The translations under genes were made by a program, and so were the position numbers. The notes under the pieces are model-generated. The model ran no database searches, was not told the DNA's origin, and worked only from the letters and a program-made list of their open reading frames with translations. Positions 18,399 to 27,480 of a DNA stretch of 59,181 bases are shown here, one piece after another (positions within the stretch are counted from its first letter, which is position 1; every line of letters starts with the position of its first letter). Source of the DNA: Clostridia bacterium (GTDB lineage Bacteria > Bacillota > Clostridia > UBA1212 > UBA1255); NCBI GenBank assembly GCA_017620915.1, contig JAFZSK010000107.1:1-59181 (forward strand). Direction: 5' to 3'.

Positions 18399-18428
18399 AT
18401 TGTACTATAAACAGCGGGCGGTTGTCAA
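18399..18428 (-). promoter_or_regulatory. Promoter of the ftsQ-sbp-ftsA-ftsZ operon
   Basis: TTGACA (perfect) and TACAAT are separated by 18 bases on the minus strand, about 120 bases before the ftsQ start. Transcription would begin near 18391 and leave a leader of about 115 bases. Confidence 0.75.
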
Positions 18429-18539
18429 TCCTTATAAGGCTTATATGGTTTATAATGCTCTGATCGGGGGCTTACGCATGAACGCATGGATGCGCACAAA
18501 TGATATTCCCATCTGCGGCCTGCATTTTCAGAAAAAGTC

Positions 18540-18710
18540 AGACAAATTCGCTCAAACGAGTGTTTTTGTCTCTCAATCTCGCTCATTTCAGGGGCAAATC
18601 AACGGTCATATTAAGACAAAGTTGTTCAAACGAGTTGCTTTGTCTTATTTTTACCCGCCTCAGCCTTCAAAAAATAAGACAATTAGTCTCAAACTGGCGT
18701 AATTGTCTTA
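18540..18710. repeat. Three related imperfect palindromes (TAAGACAA family)
   Basis: Three hairpin-forming units share outer arms and a central CTCAAAC or TTCAAAC. Unit 1 (18540-18571) has arms AGACAAA/TTTGTCT. Unit 2 (18612-18647) has perfect ten-base arms TAAGACAAAG/CTTTGTCTTA. Unit 3 (18675-18710) has perfect eleven-base arms TAAGACAATTA/TAATTGTCTTA. Starts are spaced by 72 and 63 bases. The inner arm bases differ between units but stay complementary, which points to conserved structure rather than conserved sequence. Confidence 0.75.
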
Positions 18711-18871
18711 CATTAGGGGTTTCGCGCAGTTCGCAGATGGAGCCGCTGGCGCATCGTGGACAATGCGGTGCGGAGGCCGCAATTCCTTCTACCATCGATT
18801 GTGGCCTCCCGAATGGGCATAACTAAGTGGAGAGATGCAGCCGGCGCCGGTTCTCTTAAATCCGCTTCGCT

Positions 18872-19192
18872 TTACGCGCCTTCAAACACTCCGGCAAATA
18901 CAGGCAGACCGGTGGCCAGATCGACCACGGCGTAAACGAACGGGCGGCCCAGTCTCACTTCCGCGTCCCACGGAGGCGATGTGGCGGCGGCAGTCGCGGA
19001 AACTACCGAGGAGGCGGCGGCTTTGGTACCGGCGGCGCCGAGTTCGAAGGAGACAGAGTGCCGGGCTTTGCCGAGGCCGACTCCGGAGCCGTCCGCCATT
19101 GTGCCCAGGCCGGTGAAATCCGCGGTCTCAACAAACCAGGACCCCAGCCCCAGCGCGATGAGCAGTAAAGACAAAAACCGTTTTACTGACAT
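18872..19192 (-). CDS. Mini-gene for the C-terminal part of a serpin
   Basis: This 106-residue protein starts at an ATG with AGGAGG eight bases upstream. Residues 24-106 match only the C-terminal third of a serpin: ADFTGL, then HSVSFELGAAGTKAAASS (the strand and hinge before the reactive loop), a loop, and LGRPFVYAVVDLATGLPVFAGV, which fits the serpin signature with one change (Gly82 for Asp/Asn/Gln). The start, MSVKRFLSLLLIALGLGSW, is hydrophobic and could act as a signal peptide, or align with the serpin helix before ADFSG. Serpins normally need 350-400 residues to inhibit proteases, so this is either a remnant or a peptide with another role. It follows the aminotransferase gene by 41 bases. 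Confidence 0.65.
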   Translation of the reverse strand: MSVKRFLSLLLIALGLGSWFVETADFTGLGTMADGSGVGLGKARHSVSFELGAAGTKAAASSVVSATAAATSPPWDAEVRLGRPFVYAVVDLATGLPVFAGVFEGA

Positions 19193-19233
19193 AACCGCCG
19201 CCTCCTGATTCCCTGATTCCCAAAGAAAAAGGC

Positions 19234-20421
19234 CTAAGTCCCAAATTCCCTGTAGATCTTGTTGAACGCTTCCGCGCTGTTCAATATCGTCTCTTTGCTC
19301 ACACAATACGCCAGGCGGAAATAGCCCGGATAGCAGAACCCGCTGCCCGCCACCACGATGGTGCGGTGCTTGAGCGCGACTTCGGCGAAGCGCTTGTCGT
19401 CCGGGATCGGACATTTCGGGAACAGGTAAAACGCGCCCTGCGGCTTCAGGCACTCGAAACCCGCGGCAGTGACGATGGCGTACAGCATGTCGCGGCGCTC
19501 GCGGTAGGCGTCGAGGCCCACGGAGCGGTCCAGGTGATCGACGATCGCTTTCTGGAAGAGCGCGGGAGCGTTGACGAAGCCCAGCGTGCGGTTGGAGTAG
19601 ATCAGCGCGGCTTCCAGCAGTTCTTTGTCCGGGAGGTCCGGATTGACCGCCACGTACCCGATGCGCTCGCCGGGCAGGGCGAGGGATTTGCTGAAGGAAT
19701 TGACCACGATGCTGTTTTGGAAGATGCGGGCAACGGACGGCACCTCCACGCCGTCGTACACGATCTTCACATAGGGCTCGTCGGAGACCACATACACGGG
19801 CGTACCGAACTCCGCCTCCGCATCGGCGAGCGCGTCGCGCAGCGCCAGCAGGTCCTCCTCGGGATAGACCGCGCCAGAGGGGTTGTTGGGAGAGTTCAGG
19901 ATGATTGCCTTCGTGCGGGGGCCGATCGCGGCGCGGATCGCCGGAATATCCGGGCGGAACGTATCCGGCAGCGTTTTGACCGGCTTGACAGTGCCGCCCT
20001 GGTTGCCCACGTACGAATTATATTCCATGAAATACGGCGCCAGCACGATCACTTCGTCACCGGGATCCAGCAGCGAATGGAACGTGACCGACAATCCCGC
20101 GGCGGCGCCCACCACCATCACGATGTCGTCGGCGGTAAACGCGCGTCCGCTCTGCGCTTTCATATAGTCGGCAACGCGCGCCCGCACGTCCGAGAAGCCC
20201 GCGTTGGCCATGTACTTGTGGATGCCCGGTTCGGCGGCCAGGCGGCGGATGTCGTCAATGACTTCCGGATCCGGCTCGGGATCGGGATTGCCCAGGGCAA
20301 AATCGTATACGTTGTCCGCACCGTACTTCGCTTTCAGCTGCGCGCCCTGCTCGAACATTGCCCGGATCATCGAACCGGACGAGAGCGCAGCGGTAACACT
20401 TTTTGAAAACAATGACCTCAC
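19234..20421 (-). CDS. Class I/II pyridoxal-phosphate aminotransferase
   Basis: This 395-residue enzyme is a fold-type I aminotransferase of the aspartate aminotransferase (AspB-like) group. Visible motifs are NSPNNPSG (residues 177-183 include the conserved Asn), SDEPY with Asp214 for the cofactor nitrogen, and [12 protein letters not shown] with Lys245 as the likely Schiff-base lysine. It moves amino groups between an amino acid and 2-oxoglutarate or a similar keto acid; the preferred substrate cannot be told. The GTG start overlaps the rpe stop codon (GTGA), so translation is coupled. In many Bacillota thiN follows rpe here, so an aminotransferase in this place is unusual. Confidence 0.92.
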   Translation of the reverse strand: MRSLFSKSVTAALSSGSMIRAMFEQGAQLKAKYGADNVYDFALGNPDPEPDPEVIDDIRRLAAEPGIHKYMANAGFSDVRARVADYMKAQSGRAFTADDIVMVVGAAAGLSVTFHSLLDPGDEVIVLAPYFMEYNSYVGNQGGTVKPVKTLPDTFRPDIPAIRAAIGPRTKAIILNSPNNPSGAVYPEEDLLALRDALADAEAEFGTPVYVVSDEPYVKIVYDGVEVPSVARIFQNSIVVNSFSKSLALPGERIGYVAVNPDLPDKELLEAALIYSNRTLGFVNAPALFQKAIVDHLDRSVGLDAYRERRDMLYAIVTAAGFECLKPQGAFYLFPKCPIPDDKRFAEVALKHRTIVVAGSGFCYPGYFRLAYCVSKETILNSAEAFNKIYREFGT

Positions 20422-21071
20422 TCCCCCTTGAGCGTGCGGATCACCAGCGCCCGGTCGGACGCCCCGTACACCGCGGAACCGGCCACCAGCACATCGGCCC
20501 CGGCGGCAACTACCTGCGCGTACGTCTTCGTATCCACGCCGCCGTCAACTTCGATATGCATATCCGGCCGTCCCGCTTTCACGCACATTTTGCGCACGGC
20601 TTTGATCTTATCCGTGACCTGCGGGATGTACGACTGGCCGCCGAAGCCCGGGTTTACGGACATGAGCAGCACCATGTCGATATCCGGCAGGATGTATTTC
20701 AGCGTATCTTCCGGCGTCGCGGGATTCAGCGCCACGCCCGCCAGGCAGCCCTGCTTTTTGATGAGCTGCACAGTGCGGTGCAGGTGCACGCAGGCCTCCT
20801 GGTGCACGGTGATGATATCCGCGCCGGACTTGGCGAATTCTTCGATATACTTGTCCGGGTTCTCGATCATCAGATGCACGTCGAAGGGCAGTTTGGTGAC
20901 CGGCCGCGCTTTTTTGATGACGGGCATGCCGAACGAGATGTTGGGCACGAAGTGGCCGTCCATGACGTCAACGTGTATCCAGTCGGCGCCGGCGCGCTCT
21001 ACGTCAACGATATCCTCTCCCAGCTTCGCGAAATCCGCGGACAATATAGACGGTGCTACAAGGATCTTCAT
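20418..21071 (-). CDS. rpe: Ribulose-phosphate 3-epimerase
   Basis: This 217-residue TIM-barrel enzyme interconverts ribulose 5-phosphate and xylulose 5-phosphate in the pentose phosphate pathway. Family motifs are complete: [60 protein letters not shown], and the phosphate-binding end EVDGGV followed by [12 protein letters not shown]. Its ATG overlaps the rsgA stop codon by four bases, as in the conserved prkC-rsgA-rpe order. Confidence 0.96.
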   Translation of the reverse strand: MKILVAPSILSADFAKLGEDIVDVERAGADWIHVDVMDGHFVPNISFGMPVIKKARPVTKLPFDVHLMIENPDKYIEEFAKSGADIITVHQEACVHLHRTVQLIKKQGCLAGVALNPATPEDTLKYILPDIDMVLLMSVNPGFGGQSYIPQVTDKIKAVRKMCVKAGRPDMHIEVDGGVDTKTYAQVVAAGADVLVAGSAVYGASDRALVIRTLKGE

Positions 21072-21994
21072 GTTGTCTTCCCCTTTTTGTATTTGTTCTT
21101 TTCGCGGCTCTCCAGCTCGCGATAGAGTTGTTTGTATCTTTCATAGCGTTCTTTCGGGAACGCGCCGCCGGCCACCAGCTCCGTCACGAAGCAGTCCGGT
21201 TCGCCGGTATGACTGCAGTCCTGGAACCGGCAGACGCCCGCGTGCTCATATATCTCCGGGTAGCATCCCGCCAGCTCCCGCGGTGCGATGTCCGCGAGTT
21301 CCAGCAGGCTGAAACCGGGTGAATCGATCACGAAGGAGGGCGCCTTTACGAGTCCGGCCGCGACCGGGAACAGTTCCGCGTGCCGGGTGGTATGGCGGCC
21401 GCGCTGCGTCTTTTCGCTGACGGCGCCGGTGGACATGAACGCGCCGCCGGTGAGCAGGTTCAGGATCGTGGATTTGCCCACGCCGGACTGACCCGCCAGC
21501 ACGGATGTGGCGCCGTCAAGCTCGGTTAGCAGCGGCGCGAGGCCGCTTTCGTCTTTGTCCGCCGCCCGGGTGATGAGGCACGTGGCGGCACCGGCGTACT
21601 GGGCGGCAATGCGCGCCGCGGCGCCGGCGTCCTGATCGGCTTTATTGATCACGAGCACCGGACGGATGCCGGCGATCCGGGCGGCTATCAGCAGTTTGTC
21701 CACCAGAAACAAATCGGGCGCCGGGGACGCGGAGGCGATCACCAGCACCATGTTGTCAACGTTGGCCACCTTGGGCCGGATAAGCTGATTGCGCCGCGGT
21801 TCGAGGGCGTCGATCACCGCTTCGCCGTCGCGGCCGGTGAAAGAGAGCGTGACGTTGTCCCCCGTCACCGGCGTGCGGCCGTCCAGCCTGATGCTGCCCC
21901 GCAGCCGGCAATCCAGCGTGCGGCCCCCGCTGTAAACGGTGTACAGGCCGCCGACGCCTTTGAGGATCGTGCCGGTCACGGTGCCTTCGCTCAT
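21068..21994 (-). CDS. rsgA: Ribosome small-subunit-dependent GTPase RsgA
   Basis: This 308-residue protein is the circularly permuted GTPase that helps late maturation of the 30S ribosomal subunit. An OB-fold N-terminus (residues about 1-70) is followed by the G4 motif NKAD, then the P-loop GQSGVGKST, then the G3 segment DSPGF. The order G4-G1-G3 is diagnostic. The C-terminal zinc site (C-x4-C-x-H-x5-C) is visible in [14 protein letters not shown]. It overlaps prkC by four bases at its start and rpe by four at its end. Confidence 0.96.
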   Translation of the reverse strand: MSEGTVTGTILKGVGGLYTVYSGGRTLDCRLRGSIRLDGRTPVTGDNVTLSFTGRDGEAVIDALEPRRNQLIRPKVANVDNMVLVIASASPAPDLFLVDKLLIAARIAGIRPVLVINKADQDAGAAARIAAQYAGAATCLITRAADKDESGLAPLLTELDGATSVLAGQSGVGKSTILNLLTGGAFMSTGAVSEKTQRGRHTTRHAELFPVAAGLVKAPSFVIDSPGFSLLELADIAPRELAGCYPEIYEHAGVCRFQDCSHTGEPDCFVTELVAGGAFPKERYERYKQLYRELESREKNKYKKGKTT

Positions 21995-24306
21995 TCCTTC
22001 TTCTCCGTATATTCTTCTGTTACCGTGATCTGGCGGTACACCGAGCCGTTGAGGTAGATCGTGACTTTGACGGGCATGTTGTTGACCGGCAGCTTCACGT
22101 AGTATTTGACCGGGAACGCCTTGCGCTCCACGCGCTCGTTGAACAGAATGTCGGAGAACGAACCGGCGCCGACCATCTGGCGCGATTCGATGCGGACGTC
22201 AAAAGTATCGCCCATCGTGGCCACGTCCGTCGGATAATCCAGCGTCAATTCTTTATACGTGACCAGCATGCCGGCATTGTAGAAGTATACTTCCACGCTC
22301 TCGCCGACATACACTTCGGTACCGGCGGGCGGATATTGCGCCACCACGGTATTGGACGCGATCACCGGCGCGGGCGTCGGCGTCGGCGTGGGTGCCTGGG
22401 TCGGCGTGGGACTGGGTGTCGGCGTCGCCGTGGGCACCGGGGTATCGGTGGGTTCCGGCGTTTCGGTGGGTTCCGGCGTCTCCGTGGGTTCCGGCGTTTC
22501 GGTTATCCGCGGCGTGGGCGTCGGCGGTTCCGTAGGCGGCTGCGTGGCGAACGGGTCCGGAGTCTCGGATGGTTCTGCCGTGGGTTCTGGCGTGGGTGAA
22601 GGTGTTGCCACCAGGTCCGTGATGTCCGAACCGGGATCGGGGTAGCCGCGGCGCAGCGAGAGCCCGGCCAGGGACAGCTGCATTGCCGCCTCGTCGTACG
22701 TCAGTCCGATCAGGTTGGGCACGCGCACTTTTTCGGCCAGTTCGCCGGTGCTGTAGCAGATCGTCACCGCGTCGCCGGGAGCAACGATCGAGCCCGCGGA
22801 GGGCATCGTCCGCACCACCGTCTGCGGCTTGTGGGACGTGCTGGCCACGCTCTGGTAGCTCACGTTGAGGCCCAGCGAGGACAACGCCGATCCCGCCTCG
22901 CGGTAGTCTTTATCCACCCAGTCCTCCAGCACGAACGAGTTGCTCAGGCTGGAGACCTTAAGCGTCAGAATATCCTTGCGTCCGATCACCTTGCCGCTCT
23001 CGATGCTCTGCCCCACCACGTAGCCCGTGGGGTATTTGTCGCTGATGACCGGTTCCTGCACTACGTTTACGCCTTTCCGCGCAAGCTCGCTCATAACGGC
23101 TTCGGCGTTCATCGCGGTATAGTCTTCGACTTTGTATGACACGGACGTGAAGCGGGACATATTGCCGTTCAGTTTGTTGAAGCGGTTCACCATGAACAGG
23201 ATACCTACGATGCCCAGAACTATCGCCATTACGTACGCGAAGGTGGTCATCGTGACGCTGCGCACGATCTCGGCGCGGTTGATCTCCAGTTCCTGGTCGG
23301 TGTACGACCGGGCCTGACGCGGTTCTTCGGGCGCGTTCCGGCCGGCGCGGTCAACGGGCTCTTCCGTGTCCTCGCGGCGGATGATCAGCGGCGCGGAGAA
23401 TTCGGTCTTTTCGAGGTTCTGGATATCCGCGGCGCCGTCGTCGTTGTTCTCCGGCGTCAGGAAGGAATAGGACGGGTTGGCCGCCACCATCTTCAGGCGC
23501 GCGTACATGTCGCGGGCGGTCTGGAAGCGTTCGGCGGGGTCTTTTTTCGTTGCCATCATCACCAGGTCGCTGACGCCGTACGGAATATCGGGGTCAACGG
23601 TGTGCGGCGGTACGATATTGCCGTCAATATGCTTGAGTGCGATGCTCACGTGAGATTCGCCGTCGAAGGGCACGACGCCCGTCACCATCTCGTACAGCGT
23701 GATGCCGATGGAGTAGATGTCGGAGCGCTCGTCCACGAAACCGCCGCGGGCCTGCTCGGGCGAAAGATAATGTACGGATCCGGCGCTGTCGCCCCCGGCT
23801 TTCCGGGTGCCTTCCGTGACGGCGCGGGCAATGCCGAAGTCCGTCAGTTTCACGCGGCCTTCATCGGTGATCAGTATATTCTGGGGCTTGATGTCGCGGT
23901 GCACGATGCCGTGGCTGTGGGCACAGTCAACGGCGGACAATATCTGCGCCACGATATTCAGCGCGGTCCGCCAGCCCATGGACTGGATCACGTTGATGTA
24001 CGCCTTCAGCGTGATGCCCGAAATGTACTCCATCACGATGTACTGGACATCCCCGTCCTGGGCATAGTCGTATATCTCCACTATATTCGGATGGCGGAGG
24101 TTCTTAGTGGCCTCTACTTCGTTGCGGAACTGGCGTACGAACTCTTCGTCCTCGGCGTATTCCTCGCGGAGCATCTTAATGGCGACAACGCGGTCCTCCT
24201 GCAGGTCCGTGGCCCGGTAGACCAGGGACATGCCGCCGGTGCCTACCTTGCTGTCCAGCCGGTAGCGGCCTCCCAATATGATTCTGTCTGCTGCATCTGT
24301 CTGCAT
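21991..24306 (-). CDS. prkC: PASTA-domain Ser/Thr protein kinase PrkC
   Basis: This 771-residue membrane kinase senses cell-wall fragments. The N-terminal kinase has the Gly loop GTGGMS (residues 22-27), Lys44, the catalytic HRDIKPQN (136-143) and DFG (156-158), and GSVHYLSPEQARGG. A transmembrane segment (about 350-372) leads to extracellular PASTA repeats, for example GYVVGQSIESGKVIGRKD and LGLNVSYQ followed by TVVRTMPSAGSIVAPGD. A long Thr/Pro/Glu linker with 18-bp DNA repeats follows, then a last beta domain. The linker and extra domain are longer than in Bacillus PrkC. It is next to its phosphatase prpC. Confidence 0.96.
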   Translation of the reverse strand: MQTDAADRIILGGRYRLDSKVGTGGMSLVYRATDLQEDRVVAIKMLREEYAEDEEFVRQFRNEVEATKNLRHPNIVEIYDYAQDGDVQYIVMEYISGITLKAYINVIQSMGWRTALNIVAQILSAVDCAHSHGIVHRDIKPQNILITDEGRVKLTDFGIARAVTEGTRKAGGDSAGSVHYLSPEQARGGFVDERSDIYSIGITLYEMVTGVVPFDGESHVSIALKHIDGNIVPPHTVDPDIPYGVSDLVMMATKKDPAERFQTARDMYARLKMVAANPSYSFLTPENNDDGAADIQNLEKTEFSAPLIIRREDTEEPVDRAGRNAPEEPRQARSYTDQELEINRAEIVRSVTMTTFAYVMAIVLGIVGILFMVNRFNKLNGNMSRFTSVSYKVEDYTAMNAEAVMSELARKGVNVVQEPVISDKYPTGYVVGQSIESGKVIGRKDILTLKVSSLSNSFVLEDWVDKDYREAGSALSSLGLNVSYQSVASTSHKPQTVVRTMPSAGSIVAPGDAVTICYSTGELAEKVRVPNLIGLTYDEAAMQLSLAGLSLRRGYPDPGSDITDLVATPSPTPEPTAEPSETPDPFATQPPTEPPTPTPRITETPEPTETPEPTETPEPTDTPVPTATPTPSPTPTQAPTPTPTPAPVIASNTVVAQYPPAGTEVYVGESVEVYFYNAGMLVTYKELTLDYPTDVATMGDTFDVRIESRQMVGAGSFSDILFNERVERKAFPVKYYVKLPVNNMPVKVTIYLNGSVYRQITVTEEYTEKKE
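22448..22501 (-). repeat. 18-bp tandem repeat in prkC linker
   Basis: Three consecutive 18-base units (GTGGGTTCCGGCGTTTCG, two substitutions in the second) encode ETPEPT steps of the extracellular linker. Copy number could vary between strains. Confidence 0.85.
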
Positions 24307-24338
24307 CGTTTACAACTCCGTAGTTATTGTGTGCGGCG

Positions 24339-25067
24339 TCACAGCGCCACCACGACCGCGGTGACGTTGTCCCGGCCGCCTTTTTCGTTGGCCAGATCCA
24401 CCATTGCCTCCGCCGTTTCGGCAGGGTTCTCGCAGTCGTTTAAAAATGATCCTATTTCTTCAAAGCTCAGCATTCCGGACAGGCCGTCGGAGCAGAGCAG
24501 GAGTTTGTCCCCCGGGTCGTATGTGTCGGTGAACATGTCGCCGGTGGGACAGGAGAAAAAGCCGAGGCCGTTGGTGATGCGGTTGCTGCCGTACAGCTGT
24601 TTGGCTTCGTCGGCGGTGAAACGGCCGCTGCGCACGAACTCGGCGTAAATAGTGTGGTCCACGGTCAGCTGCCGGAGCGCGCCGCGGGACAGCAGATACG
24701 CGCGGCTGTCGCCGAAATTCAGTGTGAATATGCGGTTTTCGGTCACGGCGCAGGTCACCAGCGTGGTGCCCATGTCGTTGTGCGCGGTCTCGTAGGCGTG
24801 ACGGATGATGGCTTCATTAGCGTTCTGGGCAGTGTGGGTAATGAACTCCGCGGGTTCGGGCATGCGCTCGACTTCGGTCAATTTCTGATAACTTTCGGCG
24901 AACACTTCGGCGGCAATTTCGCTGGCCACTTCGCCCGCGTACAGCCCCCCGACCCCGTCGGCGACCGCAAAAAGCGCAAAAGGGACCTCAGGCAGGTTGG
25001 CCATGCAGAAATTGTCTTCGTTCAGCGAGCGAAGCATTCCTTTATCGGTTTTCGCGCCGTACCTCAT
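24339..25067 (-). CDS. prpC: PP2C-type protein phosphatase PrpC
   Basis: This 242-residue metal-dependent phosphatase removes phosphate from proteins modified by PrkC. The PP2C landmarks are RSLNEDNF near the N-terminus, AVADGVGG with Asp37 and Gly38, LNFGDSRAYLL, LLLCSDGLSGML, and GGRDNVTAVVV at the C-terminus, giving the metal-binding aspartates. It overlaps the end of rlmN by 26 bases, with GGAGGAA upstream of its ATG inside rlmN, and is 32 bases before prkC. Confidence 0.96.
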   Translation of the reverse strand: MRYGAKTDKGMLRSLNEDNFCMANLPEVPFALFAVADGVGGLYAGEVASEIAAEVFAESYQKLTEVERMPEPAEFITHTAQNANEAIIRHAYETAHNDMGTTLVTCAVTENRIFTLNFGDSRAYLLSRGALRQLTVDHTIYAEFVRSGRFTADEAKQLYGSNRITNGLGFFSCPTGDMFTDTYDPGDKLLLCSDGLSGMLSFEEIGSFLNDCENPAETAEAMVDLANEKGGRDNVTAVVVAL

Positions 25068-26106
25068 CCCGTGATTCCTCCAGCGCCTGCCGCCGCAATT
25101 GACCGCAGGCCGCCTCTATGTCTCTGCCCATTGCCCGGCGCACCGTAGCCGCGAGCCCGCCACGTTCCAGCCGCGCGCGGAAGCTGTCGATCCGTTCCCG
25201 CTGCGCCCGGGCATAGCCGGTGCCTTTTACGGCGTTGACCGGGATCAGGTTGATATGGCAGAGCGTGCCGCCCAGCCGCCGGATCAGTTCGTCCGCGTGG
25301 GCGTCGGTGTCGTTGACCCCGGAGATCATGGCGTATTCGTACGTCACGCGCCGCCCTGTCCCCGAACTATAACTATTACATATTTCCAGCAATTTGTCAA
25401 GGTCGTACTTCCGGGCCACGGGCATCATGCGTTCCCGTTCCTCCTGGAACGGCGAGTGCAGCGACACGGAGAGCGTGATGGGCAGGTCTTCCTCCATCAG
25501 CCGTTTGATGCCGGGTATCAGGCCGCAGGTGGACAACGACATCTTCCGGTAGCTGATATTCAGCCCCCCCGGATCGTGGGCAATGTGCATGAACGCCAGC
25601 ACATTGTCAAAATTATCCAGCGGCTCTCCCACGCCCATCATCACCACGTGTCCGACTTTTACGTCCCTGTCCCGCTCCATGGCCTTTATCTGACCCGCGA
25701 TCTCGCCCGCGGTCAGATCCCGGCCGAAACCCGCTTTGGCAGAGGCACAGAACGTGCAGCCCATCTTGCAGCCCGCCTGGGTGGAAACGCACGCGGAGTA
25801 GCCGTATTTGTATTTCATCAGGACGCTTTCGATGAGGTTGCCGTCGCCTAGATCGAACAGATATTTCACGGTGCCGTCCACGGCGGAGACCAGCTTGCCC
25901 GCGATCCGGAGCGCGCCGTCGCCGTACGTTTCGGCGAGAGTCTTGCGCAGTTCCGCGGGCAGATCGGTCATTTCTTCGAATGACGCGCCGCGCGCCAGCC
26001 ATTTTTCCAGCTGCCGCACGCGGTAGTCCGGGAGTTTAAGCGGCGCGAGCTCGGCGCGCAGCTCCTCCGGGCTGAGTTCATTCAAATTTCTGCGCGCTGT
26101 GGCCAT
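25042..26106 (-). CDS. rlmN: Dual-specificity RNA methyltransferase RlmN
   Basis: This 354-residue radical-SAM enzyme methylates C2 of adenosine 2503 in 23S rRNA (and A37 of some tRNAs). The [4Fe-4S] motif C-x3-C-x2-C is CKMGCTFC (Cys113, Cys117, Cys120). A Cys near the C-terminus (in GRDIEAACGQLR) fits the second catalytic cysteine, and MGVGEPLDNFDNV is the SAM-binding GGEP-like segment. It starts inside the end of fmt (29-base overlap) with AGGAG upstream of the ATG. The rsmB gene that usually separates fmt and rlmN is absent. Confidence 0.96.
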   Translation of the reverse strand: MATARRNLNELSPEELRAELAPLKLPDYRVRQLEKWLARGASFEEMTDLPAELRKTLAETYGDGALRIAGKLVSAVDGTVKYLFDLGDGNLIESVLMKYKYGYSACVSTQAGCKMGCTFCASAKAGFGRDLTAGEIAGQIKAMERDRDVKVGHVVMMGVGEPLDNFDNVLAFMHIAHDPGGLNISYRKMSLSTCGLIPGIKRLMEEDLPITLSVSLHSPFQEERERMMPVARKYDLDKLLEICNSYSSGTGRRVTYEYAMISGVNDTDAHADELIRRLGGTLCHINLIPVNAVKGTGYARAQRERIDSFRARLERGGLAATVRRAMGRDIEAACGQLRRQALEESRDEVRRENR

Positions 26107-26995
26107 TCAGGTATTCTCCTGCCGTCATTGTCCGCGTGCCTTCGCCCTGGATCTCGAGGATCGCCAGCACGCCGCTGCCGCAGGCAACTTCCAGTTGCCC
26201 GCCGTTCACGCTGCACGTGCCGGGCGCCGCGAACAGTCCGTCTTCTTCTATTACTTTCGTGCGGTGGATCTTTACGCGCCTTCCGTCCAGCGTGGAGAAC
26301 GCAGTGGGAAACGGTTCGGTGCCGCGCACCAGGTCGTGGATCGCCCGGGCGGGGCGGTTCCAGTCGATGTGTCCGGTGGTGCGGTCAACGGGCGGCGCAT
26401 ACGTGGCTTTGGCGTGATCCTGCGGTACGGGGACAATGCTCCCCCGCTCCAGACCAGCCAGCGTCCGCATTAGCGTTACCGGTCCGACGGCGGCCAGCAC
26501 ATCGTGCAGCTCGCCCATGGTCATATCCGGCCCGACAAAGACCGGATCCCGCAGCAGGATATCGCCCGTGTCCATGCCCGGGTCGGTAAGCATCGTAGTG
26601 ATGCCGGTGACTTTTTGGCCGTCCATCACCGCGTGCCAGATCGGCGCCGCGCCGCGGTATTCCGGGAGCAGGCTGGCGTGGACGTTGACGCAGCCGTACC
26701 GGGTGATCTCCAGCACCCGCGGCGGCAATATTTTCCCGTACGCGCACGTCACCATCACGTCCGCGCCGGCTTTTTTGAGCGTTTCGTAAAACTCGTCGGT
26801 CTTGGCGCTCGCCGGCTGATACACCGGGATGCCCGCCCGGAGCGCGCGCTCCTTGACCGGCGGCATCTGGATCCGGCCGCCTCTCCCCTTGGGCGCGTCG
26901 GGCCGGGTCACCGCCAGCACCACTTCGTGCTCTTTTATCAGCATTTCCAGCGTCCCGAGCGCAAATTCGGGCGTACCGAGGAAGATCACTTTCAT
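26078..26995 (-). CDS. fmt: Methionyl-tRNA formyltransferase
   Basis: This 305-residue enzyme formylates Met-tRNA(fMet) using 10-formyl-tetrahydrofolate. FLGTPEFALGTLEML is at the N-terminus, the catalytic core is NVHASLLPEYRGAAPI (Asn and His of the active site), and GDILL plus a C-terminal OB-like domain follow. Its ATG overlaps the def stop codon (ATGA), the usual coupling of formylation and deformylation genes. Confidence 0.96.
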   Translation of the reverse strand: MKVIFLGTPEFALGTLEMLIKEHEVVLAVTRPDAPKGRGGRIQMPPVKERALRAGIPVYQPASAKTDEFYETLKKAGADVMVTCAYGKILPPRVLEITRYGCVNVHASLLPEYRGAAPIWHAVMDGQKVTGITTMLTDPGMDTGDILLRDPVFVGPDMTMGELHDVLAAVGPVTLMRTLAGLERGSIVPVPQDHAKATYAPPVDRTTGHIDWNRPARAIHDLVRGTEPFPTAFSTLDGRRVKIHRTKVIEEDGLFAAPGTCSVNGGQLEVACGSGVLAILEIQGEGTRTMTAGEYLNGHSAQKFE

Positions 26996-27462
26996 TGCTG
27001 CGCCGCCTCCTGCTTCACGTAGGACTCCGCTTTATCTTTGTACAGGATGCCGTCCAGATGGTCAATTTCATGCTGCAGCACCACCGCGAAAAACCCTTCC
27101 GCGTCGATGGACAGCGGCGCGCCGTTCTCATCGAGGGCGTCAACGTGTATCTTCTCCGCGCGCTTCACCTCGCCCTGGTAGCCGGGCAGGCTGAGGCAGC
27201 CTTCCGTGGCGAGCTGCTCGCCTTCGCGGGAGGTGATCACGGGATTGATGATCGCGAGTTTGTTGCCCAGCGTATCGTCGATCACCGCCAGCCGGCGCAG
27301 TATGCCGATCTGCGGCGCGGCGAGGCCCACGCCGTTTGACGCGTACATGGTCTCGAACATGTCGCCGATAAGGCTGCGTATGCTGTCGCTCACGTCCTTC
27401 ACGGGCTTACATTTCATTCTGAGTATTTCTTCGCCTTCGGTCCTGATCCTCCTGATCGCCAT
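26992..27462 (-). CDS. def: Peptide deformylase
   Basis: This 156-residue metalloenzyme removes the N-formyl group from new proteins. All three motifs are present: GVGLAAPQIG, EGCLSLPG (metal Cys) and QHEIDHLDG (two metal His and the catalytic Glu). I place the start at the second of two close ATGs (27462), because the GGGGGA site abuts the first one (27468). The gene follows priA by about 19 bases. Confidence 0.95.
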   Translation of the reverse strand: MAIRRIRTEGEEILRMKCKPVKDVSDSIRSLIGDMFETMYASNGVGLAAPQIGILRRLAVIDDTLGNKLAIINPVITSREGEQLATEGCLSLPGYQGEVKRAEKIHVDALDENGAPLSIDAEGFFAVVLQHEIDHLDGILYKDKAESYVKQEAAQQ

Positions 27463-27480
27463 ATTCATTCCCCCGCTTTA

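Larger units (their letters stand above)
18277..18871. other. Gene-free interval rich in inverted repeats
   Basis: About 595 bases without a credible gene. It holds the ftsQ promoter (18399-18428), three related palindromes (18540-18710), a 12-base inverted repeat GGAGGCCGCAAT/ATTGTGGCCTCC with one mismatch (18772-18809), and a palindrome CCGGCGCCGG framed by AGAGA/TCTCT (18831-18857), which may end the transcript of the serpin-like gene. Confidence 0.7.

Noticed and set aside
19193-19453. In-frame upstream extension of the serpin-like gene into the aminotransferase gene
   Set aside because: The extension overlaps the aminotransferase coding sequence and has no family match, whereas an ATG with AGGAGG at eight bases lies at 19192.
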